Source of the DNA: Cytidiella melzeri
Taxonomy: Eukaryota; Basidiomycota; Agaricomycetes; Polyporales; Irpicaceae
Length of the DNA stretch: 64,000 nucleotides
Direction: 5' to 3'
Assembly: GCA_022592445.1 (NCBI GenBank)
Contig: JABYQR010000033.1
Location: 151,097 to 215,096, forward strand
Shown here: in pieces, positions 47,148 to 60,052 of the stretch
Position numbering within the stretch: position 1 is the first letter of the stretch
Layout: the number at the start of each line of letters is the position of its first letter
Made by a program: the position numbers and the translations under genes
Notes under the pieces: generated by a model
Seen by the model: only the letters and a program-made list of their open reading frames with translations
Told to the model about the DNA's origin: nothing
Database searches by the model: none

Positions 47148-49291
47148 ATGCCCGACGACACAACGACGACGCCATCCACCGCTCGTCCTTCGACGGAAAA
47201 GGACATCGAAAAGGCGGCTGAACGTCCAACGGCTACGGATGCCCCTCACGATCTGAACGAAAAGCACGATGCTTCAGAATCGACTCCTGTAGATCCCTTC
47301 GCAGACGAGGGTGGTCTGGCTGCCTGGAGTACTGTAGTCGCCGCGTATGTCTCCCTCTTTGATTGCCATTGCGACATGCACGTTTCAAGTCATCTTTCGC
47401 AGGTGGATCATGCAGTTCTGCACGTCTGGATATGTGAACGCGTTCGGTGTATACCAAGGTATGTCTTTTTCCTCTCAGTGAGAGTTGAGTCGGTGCTGAA
47501 TGATGTGATGACAGATTTCTACACCCGTGGGTATCTGCCAAACAGTTCCGCGTCTACCATCAGGTACGGCGTTACAGTGCTCATCGCGTGATCATGACGT
47601 CTGAGCTCGATTTTTATTAGTTGGATAGGAAGTATGAACAATCTGCTGGTGTTCGGCGGAGGCCTCATCTTTGGACGGCTTTTCGACGCGGGATATTTGT
47701 GAGTCACTCTGGCTCATGTGCATGCGCTATATGTTGATGCCGCCCAAAAGCCGGTTCATGCTTCATGGCGGGACAGTCTTGTTCATCTTCTGTCTTTTCA
47801 TGGTGTCTATCTCACAACCAGACCATTGGTATCAAGTAAGGAATAAAATCTCAAAACCGCAATCACAGTTCTAATGCAGGTCAATTTACTACAGCTATTC
47901 TTAGCCCAAGGCATCGGTCTTGGTATTGCCCAGGGTCTTCTGTACTTGCCTTCTCTAGCCATCGTCGGCCACCACTTCAAGAGAAGGCGCACGATGGTAA
48001 TGGGGATCGTCGCGACGGGAGCTTCTGTCGGAGGTATCATTCACCCTATCATGCTCAACCAACTTTTCCAAGGAAAAGTCGGGTTCCACAATGGCGTCCG
48101 CATCAGCGCTGCGATGAACGGGTTCTTGTTAATCATCGCGAACATCATTTCGTTGCAACCTGGGACCGGAACTCAGAAGAGGGAAGAGACAGCCTCAGGA
48201 GAGCGCGTCGTAAAGACCAAGAAGTTCTGGCAGTTTTTCGGCGAGCCTGCATACGCCACTGCAGTCGCTGGGTACGCCTTTTTTTCATACTTTACAATAA
48301 AAACTCTAGTTTGACGGTTGTCGTTCACAGAAATTTCCTGTTCTTCACTGGTGGATACTTCCCGTTATTCTACTTGCAGCTTTCCGGAATCACACACGGC
48401 GTTGACCCGACTCTGGTGTTCTATTCTGTGAGTCAGCCCGCAGCAGATTGGTAGTCATCTCCCCCTCTGACATGACGACTTGCTCCTGTAGATCGCTATC
48501 ATGAATGCAGCCAACCTTCCCGGGCGTGTCATCCCGAACCGGTTGGCAAACCGTTTCGGAGTGCACAATCAGATGATCGTTTCCGCCGCTATCTGCGGTG
48601 CTCTCGCCATCGCCTTTATTGGCATGCATAACGCTGCGGGCGTGGTACTCATTGCTATCATCTACGGGTTTGCTTCCGGTGCATGTAAGTTGCTGATCTC
48701 TGTCATTGCGTGTTCTCTGAACCGACTGGGTTTTTCTTTCTGACAGATGTCTCGTTATTGGCTCCAATGCTAGCCGGGCTTTCGCCCAACGTCGAAGAGA
48801 TGGGGTAAGTCTGACGAGTTCTCTCCGCCACGTCATCTGGGAGAGCCATCGGTCCTGACGGTTGGTCTTTTCGGTGACACAGGAACCGGATGGGCACATG
48901 CTTTGCACTCGGCGGTACGCCTTTCTTCGTCTACATATTAACATAAGTACAGCATGCTCACATTTCGCGCTTTGACAGGTCTCGCCACGTTCATAGGGCC
49001 CCCCATCATGGGCGCCTTGCTTGGTACGTCGGACTACAAGTGGATCCGTCCATCACTCTTCAGTGGGGTACGTTGCTTCGCCCGCTCATTAGGCCATGAT
49101 GAGCTTTGGTTTTTTTGTTGTTGGAGTTGACAAGCTGATTTCCTTGCTTGTACTAGTGCTGCGTGCTCGTTGGTGTCATCTTCATGATCATAGCACGACA
49201 CTTCAAGATCCGGGACGTCGAGCGCAAGAGGCGAGAGAATCCGGAGGGTACAGATACAAAGGTTCCGCCGAGGTCACGACAAATAGTTTAA
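47148..49291 (+). CDS. MFS monocarboxylate-type transporter
   Basis: Twelve exons (47148-47344, 47403-47458, 47515-47563, 47621-47698, 47751-47835, 47880-48271, 48331-48427, 48492-48684, 48747-48804, 48883-48914, 48979-49067, 49157-49291) give 486 aa, and every junction keeps frame. The N-terminal about 60 residues are hydrophilic (EKDIEKAAERPTATDAPHDL). DEGGLAAWSTVVAAWIMQFC leads into the first helix, typical of fungal MCT-like (SLC16-type) proteins. Other marks are GVYQDFYTRGYL, SWIGSMNNLLVFGGG, FAQGIG-like and GASVGGIIHPIM blocks. About 12 membrane helices are expected. The substrate is unknown; monocarboxylates or riboflavin-like compounds are typical. It converges on the monooxygenase at 50158. 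Confidence 0.92.
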
Positions 49292-50157
49292 CACACTCTC
49301 CCTTTGGTAGAGAATCAGATTTACTTTAGATTTTTTTAGCACTGTCAAGTCCATTGAACGACGTCAAACATGCACAGGCCCGATCAAGGGTGGATTACGT
49401 CATAATCATACATAGACCGTCATACTTACATGGAGACATCCATACATACCAATTTGAGCCTATGTCGCCTTCGTGGCTGAAATTGAAATGGAATCAAGAT
49501 CCGAAAACATGTCACTCTCAGGCTAACCCTTGGGTCCGCGACTCCTCTCGGAGCGCACTCAGGTCTGGTGTTTTCTCTCTTCGAGTCAAGTACCTCGAGT
49601 AGCGGGTAAGAAAAGTGCGGAAAATGAGTTGCTTGCAATTGAGGAGACGATGCGATTATACGGCGCCGCCAAGGTAGTTCGTTTGTAGTATTTTTTTGCA
49701 CGCAGCACAACCGCATGGGCTCACGCTGCGCGTCGATGATCATCGATCATCCCGTGTTCCAAATTCAATGCAATAGACCGACACTCGTACTACTCCTCAG
49801 TGATATTCCCACTCGGTGTCATGTGGAACTAACTACTCGCAGTGTCGCGTTCGCCGTTGATAGAGCAACGAGAGGAGTTCCTGAGGCAGTACGGCACAAC
49901 ACGTCATGACACTGTACTCTATCATTTGTCAGCGAGCAGGCACACAGAGGGATATGATTGAAACGAGACTATGATGTATTTGCAAGTACACAACCAACTA
50001 CTACTAAGTAAATTATACATGTAACCTACACTTTCCGTGATACCGTTTAAGCCCTCCGTAAAGAGGGTCTATCGACAAGTCAGGACCAGTAAAGAGTCGT
50101 AGAATAGAAGAAACAGAAAGAAAGAAGGAAAGAAAGAGAAAACAAGTAGGTAGGTTT
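49292..50157. other. convergent intergenic region
   Basis: Shared 3' region of the transporter (plus) and the monooxygenase (minus). No gene recognised; a purine-rich run (AAGAAAGAAGGAAAGAAAGA) lies near 50117-50140. Confidence 0.5.
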
Positions 50158-52905
50158 CTATACAGTCTTCGTGCCCATCGGGATCTCCCATGACCTGAAA
50201 TACCCAAGTACGCCCTCGGCATTCGAAAGCTCGGTGACGAGACCGACGTAACCGTCAGGACGGACGACAACGAGGGCACCTTCGTCTGAGATGCCAAAGT
50301 TTTGGTAAGCATGTCCACCCTGTTCGCCAGTGATGTCGACATCGTCGATGAACACCCTAAGTACAAACCAACGAGCATCAGTAAAATGTTTGTCCCATTC
50401 GTTGTTAACCAGGAGAAATACTGACCTAGTCCAATGAGTGTACAAGCTCTCGGGTACGTCCCAATATCTGACCATACCCTTGCTACCCTTGACGATGGTG
50501 AAAGTATCGACCATGCGCATAGTGTCAATGCGGTTCCGTCCGACATAGGACCGCTCGGTGGTCAACTTGCCCTCTACAAACTTGTCCGCGACGGCTTTGA
50601 CAACCTCGCTGCGGCCCTCTTCGTAGATGTCTCCAGTAAAGATCAAAACCTTGAAGCGAGAGTCGGAGAGAAGGATGTCGTGAATCTGGGTGACCTTGTC
50701 ATCGCGGGCGACGAGGATGATCTCTGGGGGGAATCGTTTGCCGACGGTGATGTGCTTGGCGATGGACTGGACTGGGTTCTTGACGATCATGGACTCGGCG
50801 TAGTGAATGCCGATACCGTTCTTGAACAGGCCAAAGGTTTGGACAGCTCTGTGATAAAGGTACGATGAGCAACATCGTTCGAGCTAGAGGGAATAAAAGG
50901 CGGAAGGGCGTACTTGGAGTGGAGGACAGGATCGATAGAATCCTTGCCGTGCTTCGCCATGCTCTCAAACATGGCGACGTATTTCTTGTCAAAGTTGATG
51001 AGGTCGACGGCGAATTGACGACGTTCGTATTCGTACTAGCGATAACGTCAGCGTACTGCGCCGGCCAAGAAAATGTAACAGGTCCTTACGGTGTCAAGCA
51101 GTTTCCTGTCAGCCCATTTTCTGACGACATAGGCCAACTTCCAGGCTATCAAGCAAACAGATGTGAGCGAGGTTCTTCGTCATGCAAGTTGCCCGTATAA
51201 ACTCACCCAGATTGTGCGCGTCGTTGATGCCAGCGTTCATTCCCTGACCAGCCTTTGGCGAATGCGTGTGGCATCTGTATTGCAATCAGAAACCGAAATT
51301 ATGAAAAGACGGCTGATTGTACTTACGCATCGCCAGACAAGAAGACCCTGTTGAAAGCAGAGTACCTCTGTGCCACCCGTTGACCGACTATACCCATGTA
51401 AGCACTTGAGAGACAGCATATTGGGAAAATCCGACTGACCGACATAGACCGTGAACCAGTGATATCCTTGCTTCGCGTTCATGTAGTATGGCCGGAAGGC
51501 ACGTTTGGCGATCTAAGACATACTATCAGCTCACGCGGCTCCCCCAAGTCTTCACAAATTCATTTTTTACCTCAAGAAGATCGTCGGGGTTGACGGCAGC
51601 GATGTTGACGCGCTTGGTGACGGGGTCGAGGTATCGCTCAGTTTCGTCCAAGGGGATGTACAGACGAACCATGTCATCTTCACGCGGCACGATCAAGCAG
51701 AATCCGGTGCTCGAGTGTACTTGAGAAGTAGCTCGGATGTCCGGGTAGTTCGTGTCGGGGACAAAGTCGATCACTCCCCAGCAGCGGTCTGAAGGAAAGA
51801 ACCCGCCGTCAGCAAACCAAGCCGAATGCACAACAAAGTAAAACGCTTACCGGTATGATCACCAACAGCCTGGATGCCCAAGGACCTCCGAATCCAAGAA
51901 TGTGCGCCTAGAGAAGCCTCTCCGGATCAGCGATTGTCTTCTCACGTGTGACCGGATGGCCGAGGACGAAATCAAGCACTTACCGTCGGCGCCCACGACG
52001 TACTTTGCGCGAACCGTCTCCTTTTCTGACGGATCATGGACGTTTTCAATCTCCACCTGAAGCCGGAACAAATTTGTCTTTCAGCAAAGAAGATAGAGTT
52101 TTTGCTGGGCGAGGCGCTTACCGTCACCGGGTATGCGTCGGCGTCATCGGCCTTGTCCTCGTCTATGCTTAAGGAACAAGGAGCGTATGGGCGTTCGACG
52201 ATACCACCGTACTTTGGCATCTCGTCAGTGAAAATAGCTTCATGGGCGCCTTGGTGGTTCGTGAGCTGTGGCGAATGCGAGTATGGTTAGAAACGTTGCG
52301 AGGCACGTGTGATGAGCCAGAGAAGGAACGCACGTTGAACGGATAGAGACCGCGGGGAGCAGTAATGTTTGGGATACGGCTGACCCGCTACTCGTAACGA
52401 AAACGTCAGTTCTTGACTAGCCAGAAAGGGTCGAACGTGAAGCGTACTTCGATGCCACCGTCCGGACCCGGGTGCCAAATGGCCTGTCGAAGGAAAGCGC
52501 GATTGAGTGGGAGATTTGACATTTCAGTGACATGGAATACTTACAGTTGTGTTGATTTTGTTGCCAAGCGCGATGGCTTTGTCTACGAGGCCGTGGCTCT
52601 GTTGGAAGATGATCGTTAGCGGGTCGTAGGTGGTCGTTCGGAAGAACACTGCACATACGCGTAAAACTTCCAACACTCGTGGCTGAAGAGCGTCGGCGTG
52701 TCCACGATCGACGGGAGCATCCCTGTGAGGGTGGTGCGCATGTCAGCATGCAGTCAACGACGACGATGGCGACGACAAACTTCTTGTCAATGATTCTGGT
52801 GGAGACACCAGCTTTCATAAGGCTGAATGCTAGCATGGACCCGCTGGGACCGGCACCCACAACGAGGACATCGACGAAACTAGTCTTTCCGGTGGGGGAC
52901 TGCAT
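50158..52905 (-). CDS. FAD-dependent aromatic monooxygenase (phenol 2-monooxygenase type)
   Basis: Sixteen exons (52781-52905, 52659-52722, 52545-52598, 52448-52483, 52334-52387, 52122-52265, 51984-52077, 51851-51907, 51571-51788, 51440-51512, 51327-51387, 51207-51274, 51090-51145, 50914-51035, 50426-50848, 50158-50356) give 615 aa. FAD binding: VVGAGPSG at residues 15-22, GADGAHSWIR near 188, and GDACHTHSPKAGQGMN at 325-340. GHADALQPRVLEVLR is typical of phenol hydroxylases. The last about 180 residues form the thioredoxin-like C-terminal domain (PPEIILVARDDKVTQIHD, ILIFTGD...; end GYFRSWEIPMGTKTV). It would hydroxylate an aromatic ring using NADPH and O2. The intact motifs suggest an active enzyme; the exact substrate cannot be told. 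Confidence 0.95.
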
Positions 52906-53013
52906 GTTATTGTAGGGCGAGATGAGTGAAGGAGTATGAGTAGATTGTGGTATGCTAGGAGAAAAGTCAGGAAGTGGGGAATTGGCTGGCTGAACTTGAG
53001 CTCCAAGGGAGAG

Positions 53014-53021
53014 CTTATAAG
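53014..53021 (-). promoter_or_regulatory. possible TATA box of monooxygenase gene
   Basis: CTTATAAG-like sequence about 110 bp upstream of the start codon at 52905, in the expected position. Confidence 0.35.
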
Positions 53022-53339
53022 GCCGCCGTCTCCAGTGCTCCGACGCGCAGAGAAAATATTGACCGCATGTTGAGAGTGATTGTCAAATAGCTGAGTTGGT
53101 TGTTGCAGTTGCTTCGATCAATTACGCTCGACCTGTGGTGTCCTCACTTCCAAGCGGACCGCATAAACTCTGTCACAGGCCTGAAAGTGCTTGCATTCAA
53201 GCTCAGAGAGGGCAGCGCCGGACTTTGTCACGCTTGTGAAAAAAAAAATCCAAGAGAGTATGCGATATTGCATGATGGAAGCGTCATGTAGAGATCATAG
53301 TAAGTTTGTTACATCTTTCGAATAGAGCAAGTCAACCGC

Positions 53340-53685
53340 TCACAGGGCACCATCGCAAGAAACGTCCGGATTCACCGGGTTAGTTATTGGCGTGACGTAG
53401 TCCTTGATCCACTGCAGCAACAATGATTCGTCAGAATCTCGTCTAGAATTTGACGAAATGAATGCACCGTTTGTGAGTATGTCAAATGGAGGAAATTTTG
53501 TTGGGAGGAGTGCAGATGGAGGTAAGTTTGTGACAACCACATTTCCGTCCATTTTGGGTAGCACCACAACGAGCGTCTAAAAGGGAAGCGTTTACGCCGC
53601 AAATCATTTTGGCGAAAATCGAACTTGAACTCTTTACCATATTGTTGTTTCTTACGCGACTCGCAGCCTCTGCATCGCTATACAA
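53340..53685 (-). CDS. small hypothetical spliced gene or fragment
   Basis: On the minus strand, YSDAEAASRVRNNNM (ending at 53638) can be spliced over a 61-nt intron (GTAAAG...TTTTAG, 53577-53637) to TLVVVLPKMDGNVVVTNLPP and on to CDGAL, stop 53340-53342. The frame is kept and the second exon looks coding, but no ATG with good context was found and no family was recognised. It may be the 3' end of a lost larger gene. Confidence 0.35.
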
Positions 53686-53699
53686 AGGACAAGCTGGCG

Positions 53700-56600
53700 C
53701 CGTAAGATCTGTGGGCGATGCGCCTTTTTGGCTGCGGTCTTACGTGTCGGACACCATTCAGCCAACACTGTCACTGTAACGCAGACCCGACATCAGCTTC
53801 CGATGATTTTCGCTGATTCTCTAATAACGGAGAGCTGATGGTGTACGTGGGCAAGACACAAACTACTCATTGATTGACTTATGCGTTCATCAGGACTACA
53901 CTCGTCGACCTCGCGTGTTTTCTTTTTTTCCTTTGCAGAGATTGACAGGCCGGGTCCGAGAGAACGGAGACGGTCTAGTTTTGATGACAGGCGGCGCTGT
54001 CCACACGCAGACAACAGGTTATGTCAACAACAGCTGTGCAGCTCGTACAGGACACCGCTGTTGTGTTGGAGACTCGCTGGTGGCTGATGCCCCTTGCTGT
54101 CGTTCCAGTTCAATGCCAACTCCAAGCTCTCTACTATGCTCTCATTTCCGCTCCCTACTGTGCTGGATCGCGCAGTCACCTTTTCAATCATCGTCCAGAA
54201 ATAGCACCGCTGCCACCGCTTCACGTCACCCCGGCTCACGCTGACACGACGGCGATGGATGACGCTTCCTCCAAGTGCTCGCCAACACGCCTACTGCCGG
54301 TACGTGACCATGTCCGTTCTTCTTCACCTATCACTCTTTCTCGTACCCACATGCAACGTGCATTCGGCTCTGCAAACATCAAAACTCGCTTCGCACAACA
54401 CATCCCTTCTTCCGACTTTCCGGCGATTGCTGTGCTGTACAGTACGCTTCCATACGGTCGGGTTCTGGCCAAGTACGCGCAGTCACTCCAGCATTGATGG
54501 GCAGTGTTGCTGTGTTGTGGGTTCGATGAAATTACCGAATGTGGGAATCAATTCCTCAATAAAAAATTTCGATTAACCCAGGGTATACTCTGCAGCGTGA
54601 ACGCAAGGAAAGATCTGGCAACCTACAATGTCCTCTGATCCTGAAAATGGTCACATGGTCCGTTCGGTTCGTGGAGACCACACGGTGTCAAAGTAACACG
54701 ATCGTTATGGCTGCTATGGTCGCGGGGAATTCACCATCCTCATGCGACAGTACTTTCGGTCACGCAGATTCGGGTATTGCTTCTCAAAAACTTTTTGGCG
54801 ACCGGAAAAGAAAATGGGTCGACCGTGGGCAGAAGGCTCGGTCGGACTTGGCTGACTATCGTACGAACGTTCGAGAGCTCAAGTAATATCACCAAGGACG
54901 GCTGTCGGGCGACTCGGTCTAAGCTGATGCAGGTCTCGCTCGCTCTAGAATGTGGTTGAAGCTCCCGGTCTGTGACCATGCTACTCTCCAAAGCTCAACT
55001 TTCGTAAGAACGGCTGTCGGTAACCTCGCGCGTCTATTCAGTGCACAGATGATGTTGAAATTTTGCCGCAGGTTTCTTCCTCTCACTCGTCTCCGTCCAT
55101 AAACCTCGATTCATACCTCTTCATTTTCGCAGTAATTCATGCCCGAGTTGAAGTAAAGCGTTATTCCAGTGATTATGACTCTCAACGCTGTTCACTCGCA
55201 CGTTCGATATGGCGAACCATCTGGTCTCATGGCGACTTTACTGAACGTCTACAAAAACAAAATTTCCTCTGCCAAGCCGCTCGCGAACTGACCATGTACA
55301 CTCATGGGATCGACACAGAGGTTGAGTCCACCGACCGCTTGGATGATTCCCCTGCTACCTTGGACGGGCCATGGTTTTCAGTGTGAAAACGCAAATCCCA
55401 TGTCGAGTTCCCTGACTGTTCCACCGTACGTTGTTTCAAGCTCGATGATCAACCATGATAACGATGATTAAAGAGGAGCCCCGCCCGCCTATGGTTCCCT
55501 GTCGCCTAGGAGCGCCAACTCTATCTCACACCATGGTTCAAGGGGTAGGCTCACCCCAACCAATCAACAAAATATTCCCTCGAGGGTTCGTCTCTCATCG
55601 TGAAGACCGCCTCGTCTGTTATCACAGTACATGTAGGTTTGTCGCCTTCCGGTTAGCTGGCGCGAGTAAAGTGGGAAGGAAAAGTCACCTTGAACTTTAT
55701 CAACAACTTCTATCGGGGGTGGTTTATAGCTTATCTCGTAAAGAACCTCAGAACCTCTCTTTCCCAAGATCGCTCATGTTGTGCCTGCCACCGGGGGGGG
55801 ATCTTCTGTTTGTTGAGACAATCGACAGCTTCGAATTCCTCTAGATCTCAAGGTCGCCTTGCTGTGCAGCTGTTTGGAGCAGTCAGAGTCAGACACTGGC
55901 AACACCATGGCTTCTCGAAGGTGTTCCAATTGAGTGCCTGAAGATCATATATCTGTCCGAGATAGAGTCACAGCAATGCTCTCTTTTCGACCTGTCCACC
56001 TGGTATTCTGCACTGAGAGAGCACATGCGCAGACACTAAAGATACCCAGCCTTTGCGATTTGAAAACACCAAAACGCACGAATAGAGGGGATCCTACGTA
56101 CGATCTGCTGGCACATTAGACTCGGGATGGATATCGCAGGCCCGAGCACTCTCTTGGCCACCGAAGCAGCGCGACCCCGGTTTTCCTGACGGACTGGAAA
56201 CTCACGAGAGATAGCCGTTTCAAGTTGGACGTCGTCGGTGACAGCTCAATTCTCAAGAGGTTGGCCCTCGGTGGTCCGAATGATAGATGCGCAATTTTTC
56301 TTTGTAGTCATCGGATTATTCTGCAATTTGTATCTCCAAACTGGATGTTGGTATATCCCCCGGTACACACCAGCTGTGTTGTGCTTACTCACCTTCAAGG
56401 CTTCAAGCTTCACAGGGCTTACCTCAAAGCCACCGTCACAGATCACGTTTTGTGACTTGCCGCGTCGCGAACGATTCCTTACTACGATCTGCGTCGTGGG
56501 ATAGCTGGCTGTTGTACTTGTCAGGGCACGCCCAAGGATCCTACGACATATCACAGAGTGGTAAGTGACGCACGTACTTTCAGTCCCTCTACCGATCACC

Positions 56601-57150
56601 TCGTTCTCTGTTTTGCTTCGTCTTTCAGGATGGTTCTCCTCGAATTCGTGTGTCTTGTCTGGGCTCTTCGGCTGTATATTCCAACGACCACATAATCCCT
56701 ATATTATCAGTTGTATGTCGCGTGCTTGGCTGTTCTTTCGTATCCAGGTGGCAGTCGTCACGAGCATGACAGTCTTGTACTCCAAGCGTCCAGATGGTTA
56801 CTGTGACTGTGCTCCCACTATGCTAGAGTCAACCGAAAAGGACGAACCAAAGATGCAAGAACAGATTGATGACAGACGGTGTGTATGCAGTACCAAAGCA
56901 CGTTACACCAGGATGGTTAGAATACAGTAAAGTTTCTGAGTTTAGCGTCAGTCGGGACTGAGGACTCGAACGGTACATCAACGTACATATAATGTGGGTA
57001 TCCATATGTTACTCCTTCCCTTCGAGGCGGGATATCAAGATAAAACGGTAATTTGCCCATATGTACCTGCGTGAGGCAGCTAAGACCCTTGCCATCGCCC
57101 TCTTGCATTCGTGACAGATGCCATGCATATCTGGGTATCGAAAGCGTGCG
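53700..57150. other. gene-poor region, nothing recognised
   Basis: CpG-containing, non-repetitive sequence with many overlapping frames up to 158 codons (for example 54021-54497 plus). None has a domain signature or coherent splice structure. Confidence 0.4.
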
Positions 57151-57156
57151 ATTTAG

Positions 57157-58175
57157 TCACTGCCATTCCTTCAAAGCTTCGAGAGGCGTGCGAAACAGCG
57201 AGTCGTTATGCGTCATCTCGTTGAACATGAACTTGCCACAGTTTATGCATGCCCTCGACCCAATCCTCACGCTGACTGCACTCGCATGATTCCTCGGTCT
57301 TCTGCGGGAGCGAAAACCCCACTGCGAGCTCAGCTCGCAGCCAATCTCGGTGACCCTCTGCAAGCGGCAAAAGATGGATATCTCCAAATCACGCGGACAC
57401 CCTTGGAGTGCAGAGGTCTTCACTAGTGGCACTGTCCCTCCGTCGGATGATAATTGCACCACATAGTGTTGTAAATGGTAGTATGCAGCGGGGAGGACAC
57501 TTGGCACGTCAAACATTTCCTGCCAGCAGGATAACGGACGCTGAGCCACAGTGGTATGTCAGGCCCTTGTATTCTGCGTGAGCTGGAAACATTGCACGCA
57601 CTAGGGAGATGTTGCTCAAGAAACCTTGTCGTTTCGCTCGCTTTCACGTCCCATCCGTCCAACGTCGAAGGACAAAAAACATTGTAGGGAGCTTGCCAAG
57701 CGAGAGCGTAAATCTCCAAGCTCATACTTTACCGCGAGGCGGAGAGGTCTATCAGTGGCGGGGGTCTCCTCCACAGTTGGGTAAGCAACTGTGGTTGATA
57801 TGAGATTAGACGTACGATCCAGGATACACTGGCTGAGCATCCTTAACGGGGTCGCATAGCATTTGTAACATAGCCTTCACGTCCGAATAGGAGCCCGTGA
57901 GGTTTACGAGAAAAACCTTCGTACTCGTCAAAGCGTGCAGGTTGATGAAAAGTGAACATCCGGGCAAAGACCTCGGAGTGTTTGGCGAAGACGGACTTAT
58001 GGCGTTTGGAACCGTAGGTTACTTCGTTCGTGTTGCTTGCAGCAATGACCACGTTGCCGTCCCTCATCCGACATATGTCTGGGTCCTGGAGTACCTCAGG
58101 GTTGAGTCTGCGCCTTTCTCTGATGCCTCCAGGACTGTTCGACGTCGATGAGTCAATGTTGTGCAACTCGGACAT
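57157..58175 (-). pseudogene. BTB/POZ-domain protein, frameshifted
   Basis: From ATG 58175 the protein starts MSELHNIDSSTSN and shows the fungal BTB pattern DGNVVIAASNTNEVTYGSKR and HKSVFAKHSEVFARMF. A T5 run near 57928 then shifts the frame; the expected continuation (LVNLTGSYSDVKAMLQMLCD) reads one base off. After a 67-nt intron-like segment, PLRLAVKYELGDLRSRLASS follows, then FDVPSVLPAAYYHLQ, a block found in this family, and a stop at 57157. Such proteins may act as adaptors for cullin E3 ligases. One extra T is the clearest lesion; a sequencing error there would also explain it. Confidence 0.65.
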
Positions 58176-58808
58176 GGTTCGATGTCCAATGTGGTCGCCG
58201 AGCGCGACGACCTCGAGCGATCGTCACACTCACACGTGCCGTGACATGTCGCGCTGCTCAATGACGTCAGCTCTACTCACAGCTCGTGCGTGTCTTTGAA
58301 CGACGACGACCACCATCTCGCCCTCAACTGATTACGATAGTTATAATGTTACAGGAGGTGGCGTACATTTGTGAGTGCAAACCACTTGAATTCTGTAACA
58401 CATCGATGAAGACTATGCCCATTAGTCTTCGTGACCCCTCGTGTTCAGCGAATGCACGAGCGTACTTTCGCCACAAATGACATAAATTACTTGGCACAGC
58501 ACACACATGCCCTGTCTTAGCCGGCAGGCCAGGATGTGCACTATGCCTAGTATAGGCACACCCTACGGTGATTGAACGACACAGCAGATCGATTCGTAGG
58601 GTTCTTCCGCCGCGCCACTCGAACGTCACTGAACTCGAGGTGAGTGCGCACTGTATGTGGCGACTGCATAGCATATATGATAAGTGGCGTGGTCACCAGT
58701 TCCGCGATCGTCTTGTTCTTGCAAGCACTTTGAGTTTACGCAGAAACTGGTGGGTACAGCGTGTTTGGCATGCCCCCATGATATCATACTACTCAGCACG
58801 CCGCGGCG

Positions 58809-58816
58809 TATAAAAG
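58809..58816 (+). promoter_or_regulatory. TATA box of lectin gene
   Basis: TATAAAAG lies 63 nt upstream of the ATG at 58872, followed by a pyrimidine-rich start region (CTCTCTTTCTAG). Confidence 0.75.
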
Positions 58817-58871
58817 ACCTCTCTTTCTAGTCTGGTCTTTTTCCACCAAACCACCACTGTCGAACAACACA

Positions 58872-59546
58872 ATGTCTGGACTTAACTCCGGCTCCATCTA
58901 CAAATTTGTCAATGCCAAGGCAGGCAATGTAATGGACCTCTCTGGCAGTGACAACAGATCCTGCATCGGCTACGACTGGCACGGCGGTGACAACCAGAAG
59001 GTGCGTACGCTGCGTTGGATCCCTCAGGGAGGATAGCTCACGTCGTTTCCTTTCCCCTCCCCAGTGGCGCCTCGAGAAGCTCCGCGATGGCCCTGGATGG
59101 GTCGTCCAAAACGTCCGCCACGGGGGTTACCTTTCCATCACTGAGAACCTCGTGGACGGCGTCTCAGTTGTCTGCTCCTCCGACCCTACCCAATGGGATA
59201 TTCAGACCGACGAACAAGATTCTTCTGTCTATCGGTCAGTTCTCGCTTCCCGGTCCGATGTTACCTCAGAGAGCTCATCACTTGGATATGAAATAGCTTG
59301 AACGTCTTGAACACCCGGATGTCCCTCGATTTGGCCGACCACGGCAATCCTACCCCTGGCACTGTGAGTGGTTTCCGATTCAGAGCTCCTGTGTTTCCTA
59401 AACCATCGCTGATGACGGCCACAGGCTGTCACACTCTGGGGTCAATGGGAGGGCCGTAACCAGTGCTGGCGTCTCGAACCCGGTGAGTCTCTTTTGCATT
59501 GACGAAGGCCTGTGGCTGATGCATGTTGTCGTGCGGTACAGTGTAA
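58872..59546 (+). CDS. ricin-B-fold (beta-trefoil) lectin, small fungal type
   Basis: Five exons (58872-59000, 59065-59234, 59297-59363, 59425-59482, 59542-59546) give 142 aa from MSGLNSGSIYKFVNAKAGNV to CWRLEPV. The last exon holds only the end of a Val codon and the stop. Repeated trefoil marks are visible: DLSGSDN...GGDNQKWRLE, GYLSITENL, LNVLNTRMSLDLADHG and GRNQCWRLE, with the Q-x-W motif twice. There is no signal peptide and no catalytic or toxin A-chain, so it is a one-domain carbohydrate-binding protein, probably cytoplasmic. In mushrooms related lectins are often linked to storage or defence against feeders; that role is inferred. A decayed duplicate lies at 61434-61990. Confidence 0.88.
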
Positions 59547-60052
59547 TAATCTCTGTCACTCTTGTACTTAATGCACCCTACAATGTAGTATGATCTTCGG
59601 CCGTCATGTGTGATTGGAATACTCATGAGCACTCGTTGATCGTCCTTGACACCACTCCACCGAGTAATAACAAAAATGACAATATGCCGGAAACTCACAA
59701 AGCGTCCAACGAGTTGTAGGCACGAGATCTGTACCTATTGAAAACCGCACCACTCCTCTTACTCAACACAATCTCTCGCCATGCAATATACGTGTAGGCT
59801 CCGAGCTCGAGGAAATAACACGCCCGTAACGTTACATAGTACTTTGAAGCGCTGGGAGCTTTTCGCATTGAGCGCTTCGTAGCTTCATATAAAGTGGTGT
59901 TTGGTAAGAAAGCGAGCCTGCGAGTGCCCTGGCCAAACGTGTGCTTACTAAGTGAGAGGACCGAAAGAAGAAGGCGGGCTCGTAGTTAGCACTCGCTCGT
60001 CAGATATCTCAGTTCTTCTTAAGAAACACCTCCTTCGAGAATCCCTGTCCCT

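Noticed and set aside
54021..54497. 158-codon plus-strand frame
   Set aside because: Composition is unremarkable, overlapping frames of similar length exist on both strands, and no domain was recognised.
58872..59546. Ricin-type toxin
   Set aside because: Only the sugar-binding beta-trefoil domain is present; there is no N-glycosidase chain, so it is annotated as a lectin.
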